From Mariniblastus sp. (GTDB lineage: Bacteria; Planctomycetota; Planctomycetia; Pirellulales; Pirellulaceae): a stretch of 42,090 nucleotides of DNA. The position numbers and the translations under genes were made by a program. The first letter of the stretch is position 1. Each line of letters opens with the position of its first letter. This document shows positions 27,147 through 35,122 of this stretch, piece by piece. Where the stretch lies: assembly GCA_022447605.1 (NCBI GenBank), contig JAKVBG010000033.1, forward strand, positions 1-42,090. Direction: 5' to 3'. A model generated the notes under the pieces. The model was not told the origin of the DNA. It did no database searches and saw nothing but the letters and a program-made list of their open reading frames with translations.

Positions 27147-27175
27147 AAAAAAGCCATGGCAGTCTGCCATGGCTT
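27147..27175 (-). terminator. Bidirectional terminator between the EEP gene and rpsU
   Basis: A perfect 11-bp stem (27151-27161 with 27165-27175) has a GTC loop; a run of six A at 27147-27152 gives a T-tract on the minus strand. It is about 36 bases past the rpsU stop and 20 bases past the EEP gene stop. Confidence 0.82.
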
Positions 27176-27211
27176 GAGGATCGGTTCCTAGCTGTTGGAA
27201 TCGGCTTTGAT

Positions 27212-27409
27212 TTACCGATTGGCGAGCATGCGGGCTCGCTTGGAGCGGCGCTCCGCTCGGAGTCGGGCGCGGCGTTTGGTTTCGCTCGGCTTTTCGTAAT
27301 ATTCTCGTCGGCGCATTTCTTTCTTGATGCCACTTCGTTCGACGAGTTTCCTGAACCTTCTCACTGCCTCCTGGATCGATTCTTTGTCACGTACCAACAG
27401 CTTTACCAT
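27212..27409 (-). CDS. rpsU: 30S ribosomal protein bS21
   Basis: 65 aa, very basic. Begins [20 protein letters not shown] and continues with the family signature [19 protein letters not shown]; it binds the 3' end of 16S rRNA region and helps initiation. The ATG follows GGAGGA at a good distance. It is monocistronic, unlike the E. coli rpsU-dnaG-rpoD operon, and has its own terminator. Confidence 0.96.
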   Translation of the reverse strand: MVKLLVRDKESIQEAVRRFRKLVERSGIKKEMRRREYYEKPSETKRRARLRAERRSKRARMLANR

Positions 27410-27735
27410 TGTTCCTCCAAAAATTTTTCGGTTACCATCGCAAGACCCCTAGCCGGAATCTCCTAACAATTGCCAACGGACGACCTGGTTGGCTCAGGGA
27501 CTCTCCCACCCGGTATTTACCGGACTTAGGGACGCAATCAGGCAATTCTAGTCCGTTGCGTTGACAGGTGTCCAGACCTTTTATCGGTCTCGTCAAGTTT
27601 ATTTGTAGTGCCCAATTCGGACAACCTGAATAGATTGCCTGTCCCAATCAACCAAAAATTCACCAGAAGAACGCCCGGCTTTTCATCGTTTGGTCCGATC
27701 CTAACAGCGTCCAAGCCATTGTTTTGCGAGAAAAA
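27410..27735. other. 326-base divergent gap between rpsU and the 90-aa gene
   Basis: No gene is seen. A TTGACA near 27560 lies on the plus strand but has no convincing -10 at the right distance. The gap should hold both promoters. Confidence 0.4.
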
Positions 27736-28008
27736 ATGTCTGAATCGACCGTCAACCGTGTCTCAGGGGAGCAGTTCCAGGTGGTGCGAGATCTGCTCAA
27801 CCGCCAGGAAGAAGTCCTTGAGCAACTCGATGCGCTCGATGCCCAGGTCGAAGCGGCCATCAAGCAGTTTGTCGGGAAAACGGACGACGAGGACTCGGAG
27901 AATCCCGCGATGGAAAACGAACTCCCCGGCGAGTTGGTCGATTCCGAGACACCGGTTCCAGTCGAAGCGGCCGATTCCTCGTTGATCGGCCCAGCCAAGG
28001 CGGCCTGA
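27736..28008 (+). CDS. Small acidic coiled-coil protein
   Basis: 90 aa from the ATG at 27736; a TTG at 27724 is the upstream alternative. Residues 10-45 form an amphipathic helix or coiled coil (FQVVRDLLNRQEEVLEQLD and QVEAAIKQFVGK). The rest is acidic and Pro/Val-rich, probably disordered, ending GPAKAA. There is no cysteine, no membrane segment and no recognised family. It lies in a gap between rpsU and the AarF-like gene. Confidence 0.55.
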   Translation: MSESTVNRVSGEQFQVVRDLLNRQEEVLEQLDALDAQVEAAIKQFVGKTDDEDSENPAMENELPGELVDSETPVPVEAADSSLIGPAKAA

Positions 28009-28103
28009 GCCTGACGCCCCTCTTCTCCCTGTTCGTTGCGAGATCGCTGCCAGCGACTTGTCATCACCAGGCAAACGGACCTTTTATTCCGTCCCCCGAT
28101 AAC

Positions 28104-28496
28104 CTAGTTGTTCTGCTGGTCCAAATTGCCCGACTTGCGAATGGCCCAGACCAGTCGGAACCCGAGCAGCATACTGCCTAGCAATCCAAACAGTCCCAAC
28201 ACGGACAGGTCACGGATTCCCCACGGTCCCTGCTCGGGAAAGAGCAACGGTGGGACTGCCGAGGCCAGCATCCAGGACGAGCCGAGAAACAGGGCGCTCG
28301 TTAGCATTCCCAGCACCAGCCGGTTGATGGTCGGTCCCAGTTCGGTCAGAGCCATACGGATCCAGTCCTTCATCCAGTCGATGTTCAGCCGGCCCAGCCA
28401 ATCGGCCAGCCTGTACTTGCTGAGGATCGATATTATCTCTGTCCAACGCTTTACGTTGCGGTAGAGTTGCGGGATGGAGGTAAACGAGCGTTTCAT
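28104..28496 (-). CDS. Miniature AarF/UbiB-like protein lacking the kinase domain
   Basis: 130 aa. Residues 8-57 (IPQLYRNVKRWTEIISILSK and MALTELGPT) match my recollection of the N-terminal region of AarF/UbiB/ABC1 proteins. There, LGPT is followed by FIKLGQ and the atypical kinase domain. Here LGPT runs straight into INRLVLGMLTSALFLGSSW, and then LSVLGLFGLLGSMLLGFRLV and WAIRKSG, which look like the two C-terminal membrane helices of the same family. About 350-400 kinase residues are missing, in frame. A second shorter loss between DWMKDWI and RMAL is possible. It may be a remnant or a membrane-anchored regulator. The match is from memory and has not been aligned. Confidence 0.7.
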   Translation of the reverse strand: MKRSFTSIPQLYRNVKRWTEIISILSKYRLADWLGRLNIDWMKDWIRMALTELGPTINRLVLGMLTSALFLGSSWMLASAVPPLLFPEQGPWGIRDLSVLGLFGLLGSMLLGFRLVWAIRKSGNLDQQNN

Positions 28497-28662
28497 CTTT
28501 TTCCGTGCGAGACAGCCTTAAGCGTAGCCGAGTTGTAGCCGCAAGGTAATTTAAAATTGAGGTCTGGACGATCGAGAAACGGAATCACGCGGGGCAGATT
28601 TCTGGTAAACTGATCTCAGGCAAACTGCCGTTTATGAATGTTCAACCGGAGTCATTGCGTCC

Positions 28663-29982
28663 ATGGATACGCCCGCTTCCAAGTGGTCCTTCTGTCTTGT
28701 GCTTTTCGTCGCTTGGTGCCTGATTCCAGGCGTTGGTCAGAGTTTCGACAATTGGCCCCAGTGGCGGGGGCAAGAACAGAATAGCCTGAGCCGGGAAATT
28801 GACCTGCCCGACGCGCTCGATAAGTCGAGCCTGTTGTGGCGCGCGGACATGCCGGGTCCGGGGGGGGCCAGCCCGGTGGTTTGGGGAGACGATCTGTTTG
28901 TGACGACGTCCGACGGGGATGGCTTGGCTTTGCTCTGTTTTTCCACCGATGGGGAATTGCGCTGGAAACGGACATTGGAGGGTGAAAATGTTGTCACCCG
29001 CATGGATAACAGTAACTCGGCCAGTCCGTCGCCGATGACCGATGGCAAGCATGTTTGGGCGATGATGACCAATGGCATCATGCATTGCTTTACGGTCGAT
29101 GGAGACCTGGTCTGGAAAAAAGATATGCAGAAGGAGTACGGCCAATTCCAGATTCAATTCGGGATGGCGACGACCCCCGTGTTGGATCAGGGGCGGCTCT
29201 ATTTTCAGTTTATCCACGGTGCGATGCGCGAGAAGGGGACCAGTGTCGGCTGGGTTATCGCCCTCAATAGCCAGGACGGTAAGGAGATTTTCAAACACGA
29301 GCGCAAAACGCCCGCCACGATGGAAAACAAACATTCGTATACGTCTCCCGTGGTTTACCGGAATGGAGAGACCGAGTTCCTGGTGACGCTCGGTGGTGAC
29401 TATGCCATCGGTCATTCCCTGGAAGATGGTTCAGAGATCTGGCGCTGTGGTGGGATCAATCCCGAGGATGGATACAACCCGTTTTTGCGACTGGTGAGTT
29501 CACCGGTCTGCAGCGGCGACCTGATCGTGATCCCCTCGGCCAAGCGGGGGCCGGTGATTGGCCTGCAGGTCGATGGCAATCGCCTGCAAGGGGATGTGAC
29601 CGGGGTCAAGGAAGTTCATCGCTGGAGAATCAAACGGGGAACCCCTGACGTGGCGACGCCCGTCATCGCTGGTGGCCATGTTTATTTTGCCCGGGAAGAC
29701 GGCGTGTTTGTCTGTGCCGACTCCCAGACAGGTGATTTGTATTACGAGGAACGGACCTTGGCTGGTAAACACCGAGGGACCCCCGTTGTGGCTGACGGCA
29801 AGATTTACGTGGTGGGGCGTGACGGAAAAATCGTGACCCTGAAGACGGGGCCTAACTACCATGTGATTTCCGAATATGAACTGGATGAACAGACAACGGC
29901 GTCGCCGGCCATTTCCAACGGGCGTATTTACATTCGCACATCGAATGGACTGTATGCATTCGGCAAGACGTCCAAGCCTTGA
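28663..29982 (+). CDS. Exported PQQ-type beta-propeller protein (BamB-like fold)
   Basis: 439 aa. Signal peptide 1-27 (core FCLVLFVAWCLIPGVG). Repeated propeller blades show the pattern G-x-L-W-x plus aromatic/Asp ends: NWPQWRG at the start, GASPVVWGDDLFVTTSDG, ALLCFSTDGELRWKR, GDLVWKKDM, ATPVIAGGHVYFAREDG, GTPVVADGKIYVVGRDG, TTASPAISNGRIYIRTSNG. I count about seven blades. Planctomycetes have many such PQQ-like repeat proteins; they may bind partners or carbohydrates without binding PQQ. The broken peptidase gene starts 38 bases after its stop, so they are probably co-transcribed. Confidence 0.87.
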   Translation: MDTPASKWSFCLVLFVAWCLIPGVGQSFDNWPQWRGQEQNSLSREIDLPDALDKSSLLWRADMPGPGGASPVVWGDDLFVTTSDGDGLALLCFSTDGELRWKRTLEGENVVTRMDNSNSASPSPMTDGKHVWAMMTNGIMHCFTVDGDLVWKKDMQKEYGQFQIQFGMATTPVLDQGRLYFQFIHGAMREKGTSVGWVIALNSQDGKEIFKHERKTPATMENKHSYTSPVVYRNGETEFLVTLGGDYAIGHSLEDGSEIWRCGGINPEDGYNPFLRLVSSPVCSGDLIVIPSAKRGPVIGLQVDGNRLQGDVTGVKEVHRWRIKRGTPDVATPVIAGGHVYFAREDGVFVCADSQTGDLYYEERTLAGKHRGTPVVADGKIYVVGRDGKIVTLKTGPNYHVISEYELDEQTTASPAISNGRIYIRTSNGLYAFGKTSKP

Positions 29983-30020
29983 GCAGGCGGGATTTGATTT
30001 AGAGCGTGGAGGAAGATGAA

Positions 30021-31083
30021 ATGAAGATTCGACCATTTATGAAACAGGTCGGGGTGGTATGCCTGGCCGTAGGACTGGCCCAGATCACCGGTGGTGTGGG
30101 AGCCCAGGAAACAGGAGAAAACCAGGTTCGACCAGAACAGGCAGAAAAAATGGAATATGCAATCGCGATTCATGGGGGAGCGGGTAGTAGCCCGAAACGT
30201 TTTTCCGACGAGGCGAATCAGCAGCGGCGGAAGGCACTGGAAAAAGCACTGCGGATTGGCACTGACATCCTGAAATCAGGTGGGACTTCTTTGGAAGCGG
30301 TCGAAAAGGTGGTCCTTTTCCTGGAAGATGACCCGCAGTTCAATGCGGGTAAAGGGGCCGTTTTTAACGCGGCCGGCGGCCATGAGCTGGACGCTTCGAT
30401 TATGGATGGCAAAACGATGGAATGTGGAGCCGTGGCCGGGGTGTGGACCGTCAAGAATCCCATCTCGCTGGCGCGAATGGTCATGACCGAAACGCGGCAC
30501 ATTATCCTGGCCAGTAACGGGGCAGAAGAGTTTGCCACCAAAATGAAAGTTCCCCGCGTGGAAACGACTTATTTTGACACGCCCGCTACACGGGCGGCCT
30601 GGAAACGGGTGCGGGATGCTGCCCGGACCACCCCGAATCCTCGACGAAGATACCGGCTCCTACATGGGCACGGTCGGTTGTGTTGCACTGGACAAGGATG
30701 GGAATCTGGCGGCCGCAACCTCGACGGGCGGGATGACGAACAAACAATTTGGCCGAGTCGGAGACAGCCCGATTGTCGGGGCCGGGACGTTTGCCGATAA
30801 CCGGACCTGCGCCGTATCGTGCACGGGTATCGGGGAACAGTTCATTCGTCACGCCGTCGCTTTCAATGTTTCGGCCCAGATGCGTTGGCGGGGTTTTTCC
30901 GTTGACCAGAGTGTCGAGGATGTCTTGAAAAACGAGTTGAACAAGGGAGATGGAGGGATCATTGCGGTCGGGCACGATGGGTCGATCTCCATGCGTTTCA
31001 ACTCGAGTGGCATGTCGCGGGCGGCCGCGGATTCCAGCGGTCGATTTGAAGTCCTGTGGGACGAAGAAAACGATTCCAAGTAA
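30021..31083 (+). pseudogene. Frameshifted exported isoaspartyl peptidase / L-asparaginase
   Basis: The first half is read from the ATG at 30021 (GGAGGA seven bases upstream): leader [20 protein letters not shown], then [20 protein letters not shown], the [12 protein letters not shown] helix, [20 protein letters not shown] and [20 protein letters not shown]. Near base 30634 the frame shifts: the second half, open from 30574, continues with [20 protein letters not shown] (the Thr of GTVG is the autocleavage nucleophile) and [20 protein letters not shown]. It ends with [20 protein letters not shown] and [11 protein letters not shown]. Removing one base of the CCCC at 30631-30634 restores one chain. 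The signs fit the Ntn-hydrolase family. It is a recent lesion or an assembly error, as both halves look otherwise intact. Confidence 0.85.
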
Positions 31084-31183
31084 CTGGGGATCGGGAAGCC
31101 TTCGGACGATCGAGCCGGTTCCGGCTGCGCGCCGAACCGGTGACTCGTTGGTTGGTAACGGGGCGTCCTGGCGCTTGGCCCAC

Positions 31184-31987
31184 TCAACGGCTGAGGCGGC
31201 GGAGGTTTCGCAGCATGTTGGTCAAGTCGTCCTGGACCGACGATGAAGCTGAGACGACCAGGATCCGCAACGGGCGATAATAGTGGATGACCCCGTCGCC
31301 CCCATTGGACTTCCACGATTGCGGGTCGATCGTGCTTTCGATCAGGGCAACCAGTTCCGGGCCGTGATCCCAGGGTGGGGCAAAATTTCCTCCCACATGC
31401 GTCCAGACCTGGACCGGTCCCCCACTGAAGGCGCTCATCGTGTAGGCGTCGCGGGCCATGCTGTCCGAGAGGACGGAATCGTGGTCGACATCCTGCCCTG
31501 CAGAAGGGAACGCTCCCCCGTCGTCCGACTGGCTGGGAGTTTGAGTCGTGGCTGAAAGGCGCTCGCCGGTGAACGTTGCCTCGGCATCGGGGGCGTTCAA
31601 AGAGCCACGCAGTCCCGGACCCGCCTGGCGAGCCTCGAGCTCGGCGCGGCGCTGACGACGTTTGATTTCCAGTTCAATCTCTTTGACGTACTTTTTCAGT
31701 CGACTGGCTGCAACCGCACGGAAACTCTTCAACTGACGGTTCGTTTCAAACCGCGGGTCATTGACAATTTCCGTATGCAGGTAGCAGAGATCGATGATGG
31801 CGCCGACCGAGGCGACCGGGTCGTCGGTCAGCTTGGAACGTTTGACGAATGCCTTGACATCCTTGCGGATATCGCCAATCGGTCGTTGTGGGTCGATCGA
31901 TTTCCGTTCCGTATCCTGCTCGCTGGCCAGGACGGCCGCCGAGAGGCTCAGGCCGAGGGTGACGATGAGGCAGCTCAGGCGACGCAT
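31184..31987 (-). CDS. Secreted protein with C-terminal conserved domain, function unknown
   Basis: 267 aa from the ATG at 31987, which gives the leader MRRLSCLIVTLGLSLSAAVLASE; the frame is open for 52 codons upstream. After the leader, residues 30-110 form a helical region (DIRKDVKAFVKRSKL, LKKYVKEIELEIKRRQRRAE). A disordered Ser/Thr/Asp/Gly stretch follows (to about 185). The last 60 residues read PELVALIESTIDPQSWKSNG, GDGVIHYYRPLRILVVSASS and VQDDLTNMLRNLRR. I believe this tail resembles domains in planctomycete secretin- or STN-like proteins, but this is from memory. It is likely periplasmic. Confidence 0.68.
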   Translation of the reverse strand: MRRLSCLIVTLGLSLSAAVLASEQDTERKSIDPQRPIGDIRKDVKAFVKRSKLTDDPVASVGAIIDLCYLHTEIVNDPRFETNRQLKSFRAVAASRLKKYVKEIELEIKRRQRRAELEARQAGPGLRGSLNAPDAEATFTGERLSATTQTPSQSDDGGAFPSAGQDVDHDSVLSDSMARDAYTMSAFSGGPVQVWTHVGGNFAPPWDHGPELVALIESTIDPQSWKSNGGDGVIHYYRPLRILVVSASSSVQDDLTNMLRNLRRLSR

Positions 31988-32249
31988 CCATCTTCTCGTG
32001 ACTTGCTGTCGGGAGGAGGAGCGTTGCGACGGAATGGAATCAGTTCGTAAACATGCAAACAACATGTCAGTTGTTCCTTGATCAGCGTGAATGCCTTGCC
32101 CGGCCCGCTTCATCGTAACCGATCCAGGGCGGTCGTAAATCACTTTTTTCGCAAATCACCAAGGCGGACGGGTCGCTTTGCTTTTTCGTGGTTCCGGCAA
32201 GAAGGTGCTCGGGGAATGTGAACCAGGCTACCGAGCCTGCTCCCCCGTT

Positions 32250-32978
32250 TCACTCGGAGGTGAGGGGCGAGTCCGTCCCGTCGGAATTGGCAGGGTCGGA
32301 TCCGGCCCTCGATTCCAGCCGATTGCAGAAGCCGCCCAGACCGTAATCCTGCATCAGTAAACAACTGACGAGCAGCGCGACCGCGGCGCCCGTCAGGACA
32401 TCGCTGGTCCAGTGGGCATAACTGACAATTCGTTGCAGTGAGGCGAGGACGGCCAGTATCGCAAAGAAGTATTTGCCTCGGGGGAAAACGTACGTCAATC
32501 CGATCGCCAGTCCGACAGCGGTGGCCGTATGACCTGAGGGGAAGGATTGGAGCTGGGTCTCCAGGTTCAGGTTGAAAGGTTCGATGAAACCGTACCAGGT
32601 CGAAGTGGCTTTCTCCCATTGTCCGGCGAAATCTCCAGGTCGTTCCCGGATGATGAACATCTTGATGAATTGGGCGGTCAGGCCAGAGAATGCAGCCAGC
32701 ATCGCCACGCGTGGGATGTAGATCCGTTTTTCGGGAAACAGTACTCCGATTCCGATCAATACCAGGACGACGCCGTAACCGTGGGCAAAGATCTCTGACA
32801 AGCTAAATATTTTTCGCAGATCACCTGGAAAAAAACCGAATTGAACGGTTCGTGAAATGGCCACGTCGAAAGGCGCCAGGCAGACCGCCGCGACCAGCAG
32901 GACCAGTACGGCGACCAAGGTCCGGGGCCAACCAAATTTTGACCGGTCGCCGATTAGCGGTTCGGTTGCGTTTGGCAT
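32250..32978 (-). CDS. PAP2-family phosphatase, membrane protein
   Basis: 242 aa with about five or six hydrophobic helices. The three acid-phosphatase motifs are visible: KMFIIRERP (Lys106, Arg113-Pro114 region), PSGHTATA (147-154, His150) and RIVSYAHWTSD (Arg183, His189 nucleophile, Asp193). The phosphatidic acid phosphatase family removes phosphate from phosphatidate, undecaprenyl diphosphate or lipid A; with this size, undecaprenyl- or glycerolipid-phosphate is plausible. The neighbouring membrane proteins on the same strand fit an envelope-lipid context. An acidic tail ends the protein. Confidence 0.88.
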   Translation of the reverse strand: MPNATEPLIGDRSKFGWPRTLVAVLVLLVAAVCLAPFDVAISRTVQFGFFPGDLRKIFSLSEIFAHGYGVVLVLIGIGVLFPEKRIYIPRVAMLAAFSGLTAQFIKMFIIRERPGDFAGQWEKATSTWYGFIEPFNLNLETQLQSFPSGHTATAVGLAIGLTYVFPRGKYFFAILAVLASLQRIVSYAHWTSDVLTGAAVALLVSCLLMQDYGLGGFCNRLESRAGSDPANSDGTDSPLTSE

Positions 32979-33280
32979 GGGGCAATGCTTCCTGGATTCT
33001 CAACGTGGAACAGACGGCAGCCCTTACTCTAAACGAAGCGGGGCGCGAAAATAAAGGTCGTTTGTCAAAGCAGACGGCCGATACGTGGCTGAGAAGCCTT
33101 CTGGGGACGGAGCCCACTGCGGCCGGCGGACCATTTGAGCCACGAAAACATGCATGAAATCGAAATCCGTTCCCTTTCACGCTGTCGGCAAACCAGGGCC
33201 TGGCCTTCAGCGGTACCGATTCCTGCCGTGGGTGCGCTGTACTTTGGATGCCTGGGTGGTTTAGCCGTACACCGATTCAC
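32979..33280. other. 302-base gap without a gene
   Basis: It separates the PAP2 gene from the three-gene FIST operon. I see no clear terminator or promoter in it. Confidence 0.4.
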
Positions 33281-34321
33281 TTATCCCGATTCATTGTCTG
33301 GCTGCGACGTCGCCTTGTCCCCCAGTTCATCGATCGTCTGCCGGTTCATGAACCAGGCGATTGCCCCGATAGCCGAGGTGACCAGCAGGACCAATCGAAA
33401 TGCAAAGGCGATGACGATACCCCGTTGGCTGGAACTGTCCGGTGTGAAGGCCAGGTAGAGGAAGTCGAGCGCCAGTTCCATCCCGCCAATGCCCCCGGGC
33501 AGCGGGATCGCATTGGCCGTCATGGCAATCGGCGTAATGATAAAGTGCTCTGCCAGGGTGGGATGATTGTGAGTAATGGCCTGCGCGACGAAATAGATGG
33601 AACTGGCAAAGCAGACGACGCAAACACTGCTCAGCAGGAAGCAGAACCCGATGGTCGGCAGTTTGCGGCGATAGGCGAGCAGGACGTTGGCAAACCTGTT
33701 GATCACAGGTCCGATTCGCGGAACACCCGTCACACGCTGGTAGGCGGCTGTCCGGGTCACCTGAGGAATCAACAACAACGTGAGGAGAATCACGTAGCCA
33801 ACAATCGTCACGACGACGATCGTGCGGCAAGCGGCAATCAGAGCGGTCATTTGGTTGGCGTTCGCTTCACCGGGAATGGCAGTGAGATCGACGATGAGGA
33901 ATGCGACCGAGGCAAAGCTGAACATCGTCATCATGCCAATCAGTCGGTCGGCTACGACCGAGGAAATCGCTTCCGGTACCCGGTGCTTGACCTGGCGCGT
34001 CACGTAATAGGCGCGCAGCGAGTCACCGCCGACCATGCCGAAGGCGAACAGGTTGAAGAAGGAGCCGATAAACCCGATCCGGATGGCATCGAAAGCCGTG
34101 AAGGGAATATCCAGAGCGCGGACCATGATCCTCCAGCGGAGGTAACTGACTACGTGCGCCGCCAGGCAGAACAGGAGGGCCAGCCCCATTGAACCCCAGT
34201 GCAACTGTTCGAGGCTGAGGTCGTGGAATTGTTCGGTTCTCCAGGCGCTGAAGAAAAGGTATCCCAGGATGCCCAAAGACATCATGACTTTGAAAACCAG
34301 AATGCCTGTTTTCTTGTTCAC
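33281..34321 (-). CDS. LPG-synthase-type transmembrane protein (UPF0104/YbhN-like)
   Basis: 346 aa with about eight hydrophobic helices. It fits the lysylphosphatidylglycerol synthase N-terminal (flippase-like) domain: LSYLRWRIMVRAL type region as VVSYLRWRIMV, GFIGSFFNLFAFGMVGGDSL (the GxxGGD-type signature), the PRIGPVINRFANVLLAYRRK loop and IPLPGGIGGMELALDFLY near the C-terminus. The MprF lysine-transfer domain is absent, so it resembles stand-alone YbhN-type proteins thought to move lipid-linked substrates. It overlaps the upstream methyltransferase gene by four bases (ATGA type), so they are translationally coupled. Confidence 0.88.
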   Translation of the reverse strand: MNKKTGILVFKVMMSLGILGYLFFSAWRTEQFHDLSLEQLHWGSMGLALLFCLAAHVVSYLRWRIMVRALDIPFTAFDAIRIGFIGSFFNLFAFGMVGGDSLRAYYVTRQVKHRVPEAISSVVADRLIGMMTMFSFASVAFLIVDLTAIPGEANANQMTALIAACRTIVVVTIVGYVILLTLLLIPQVTRTAAYQRVTGVPRIGPVINRFANVLLAYRRKLPTIGFCFLLSSVCVVCFASSIYFVAQAITHNHPTLAEHFIITPIAMTANAIPLPGGIGGMELALDFLYLAFTPDSSSQRGIVIAFAFRLVLLVTSAIGAIAWFMNRQTIDELGDKATSQPDNESG

Positions 34322-35112
34322 GTCAGGGAGTCCGGGCGCGTGGCGCGCGTCGCCATAAAGGAATCCAGATAGGGGGAAAGGGGTTCTTCCTGGATCTGCC
34401 AGTTGTCTTCGTATAGCCCGCTGATGACGAACCCGGCATCAATCTGGCCACCAATCTGATCCGTCAGCGTGTGACCGAATTCCATCGGCTCATTCGCATC
34501 GATCAGTTTTTGACGATCTTCATCCGGCAAGTCCCGCAGATCCGAGTACGGTATTTGATGCTTGACCACCAGATGGCCCTGTTGCATCTGGAAAGGGTCA
34601 AACAGGTAGCGGACCGGGTTGGCAAAGCCGGATAACAACTCGCCGCCCGGGCGCAAAACGCGGAATGCCTCTTGCCAGACCGGGCGGATCCGCGGTGCAA
34701 AGCAATTGGAACAGGGGTGGACCACCAGATCGAACGACTGATCGGCAAACTCCGAGAGGTCGTCCATCTGGCCCAGCACAGTCCTGATTTCCAACCCTTC
34801 TCGCTCGGCCACCAGGCGATCCCGCGCGAGTTGTTCCGAACTGTTGTCGAGTGTCGTCACACGGCCTCCAGCTGCCGACAGGATCGGGGCCTGCTGGCCT
34901 CCACCACCGGCCAGGCAGAGAATGTCTGCTCCGGAAACGGAGCCCAGCCAGGACCGGGGTACGGGCTTTTCCGGCGTCAATACGATTTGCCAATCTCCCT
35001 GCCGCGCCTCGGCGATCGTCTCGGCCGAAACGGGGACGGTCCACTCGTTGTTCTTGCTCGCCAGATTATCCCAGGCCTTGCGATTGTAGCTGACGGGCTC
35101 CTCGGATTTCAT
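34318..35112 (-). CDS. Class I SAM-dependent methyltransferase
   Basis: 264 aa. SAM-binding motif I appears as GADILCLAGGGGQQAPILSA, followed by RVTTLDNSSEQLARDR, the DDLSEFADQSFDLVVHPC post-motif and FRVLRPGGELLSGFANPVRY. It is a UbiE/Methyltransf_11 type. The C-terminal part with PLSPYLDSFMATRATR may be a substrate cap. It starts 10 bases after the stop of the FIST gene and overlaps the LPG-type gene by four, so it is the middle gene of a three-gene operon. The substrate may be a small molecule or lipid; it cannot be read from the sequence. Confidence 0.88.
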   Translation of the reverse strand: MKSEEPVSYNRKAWDNLASKNNEWTVPVSAETIAEARQGDWQIVLTPEKPVPRSWLGSVSGADILCLAGGGGQQAPILSAAGGRVTTLDNSSEQLARDRLVAEREGLEIRTVLGQMDDLSEFADQSFDLVVHPCSNCFAPRIRPVWQEAFRVLRPGGELLSGFANPVRYLFDPFQMQQGHLVVKHQIPYSDLRDLPDEDRQKLIDANEPMEFGHTLTDQIGGQIDAGFVISGLYEDNWQIQEEPLSPYLDSFMATRATRPDSLT

Positions 35113-35122
35113 GACGGGGTTC

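Noticed and set aside
33248..34192. A 314-codon plus-strand frame opposite the LPG-type gene
   Set aside because: The minus-strand product has clear helices and family signatures; the plus-strand one is a shadow rich in Gln/Asp/Arg.
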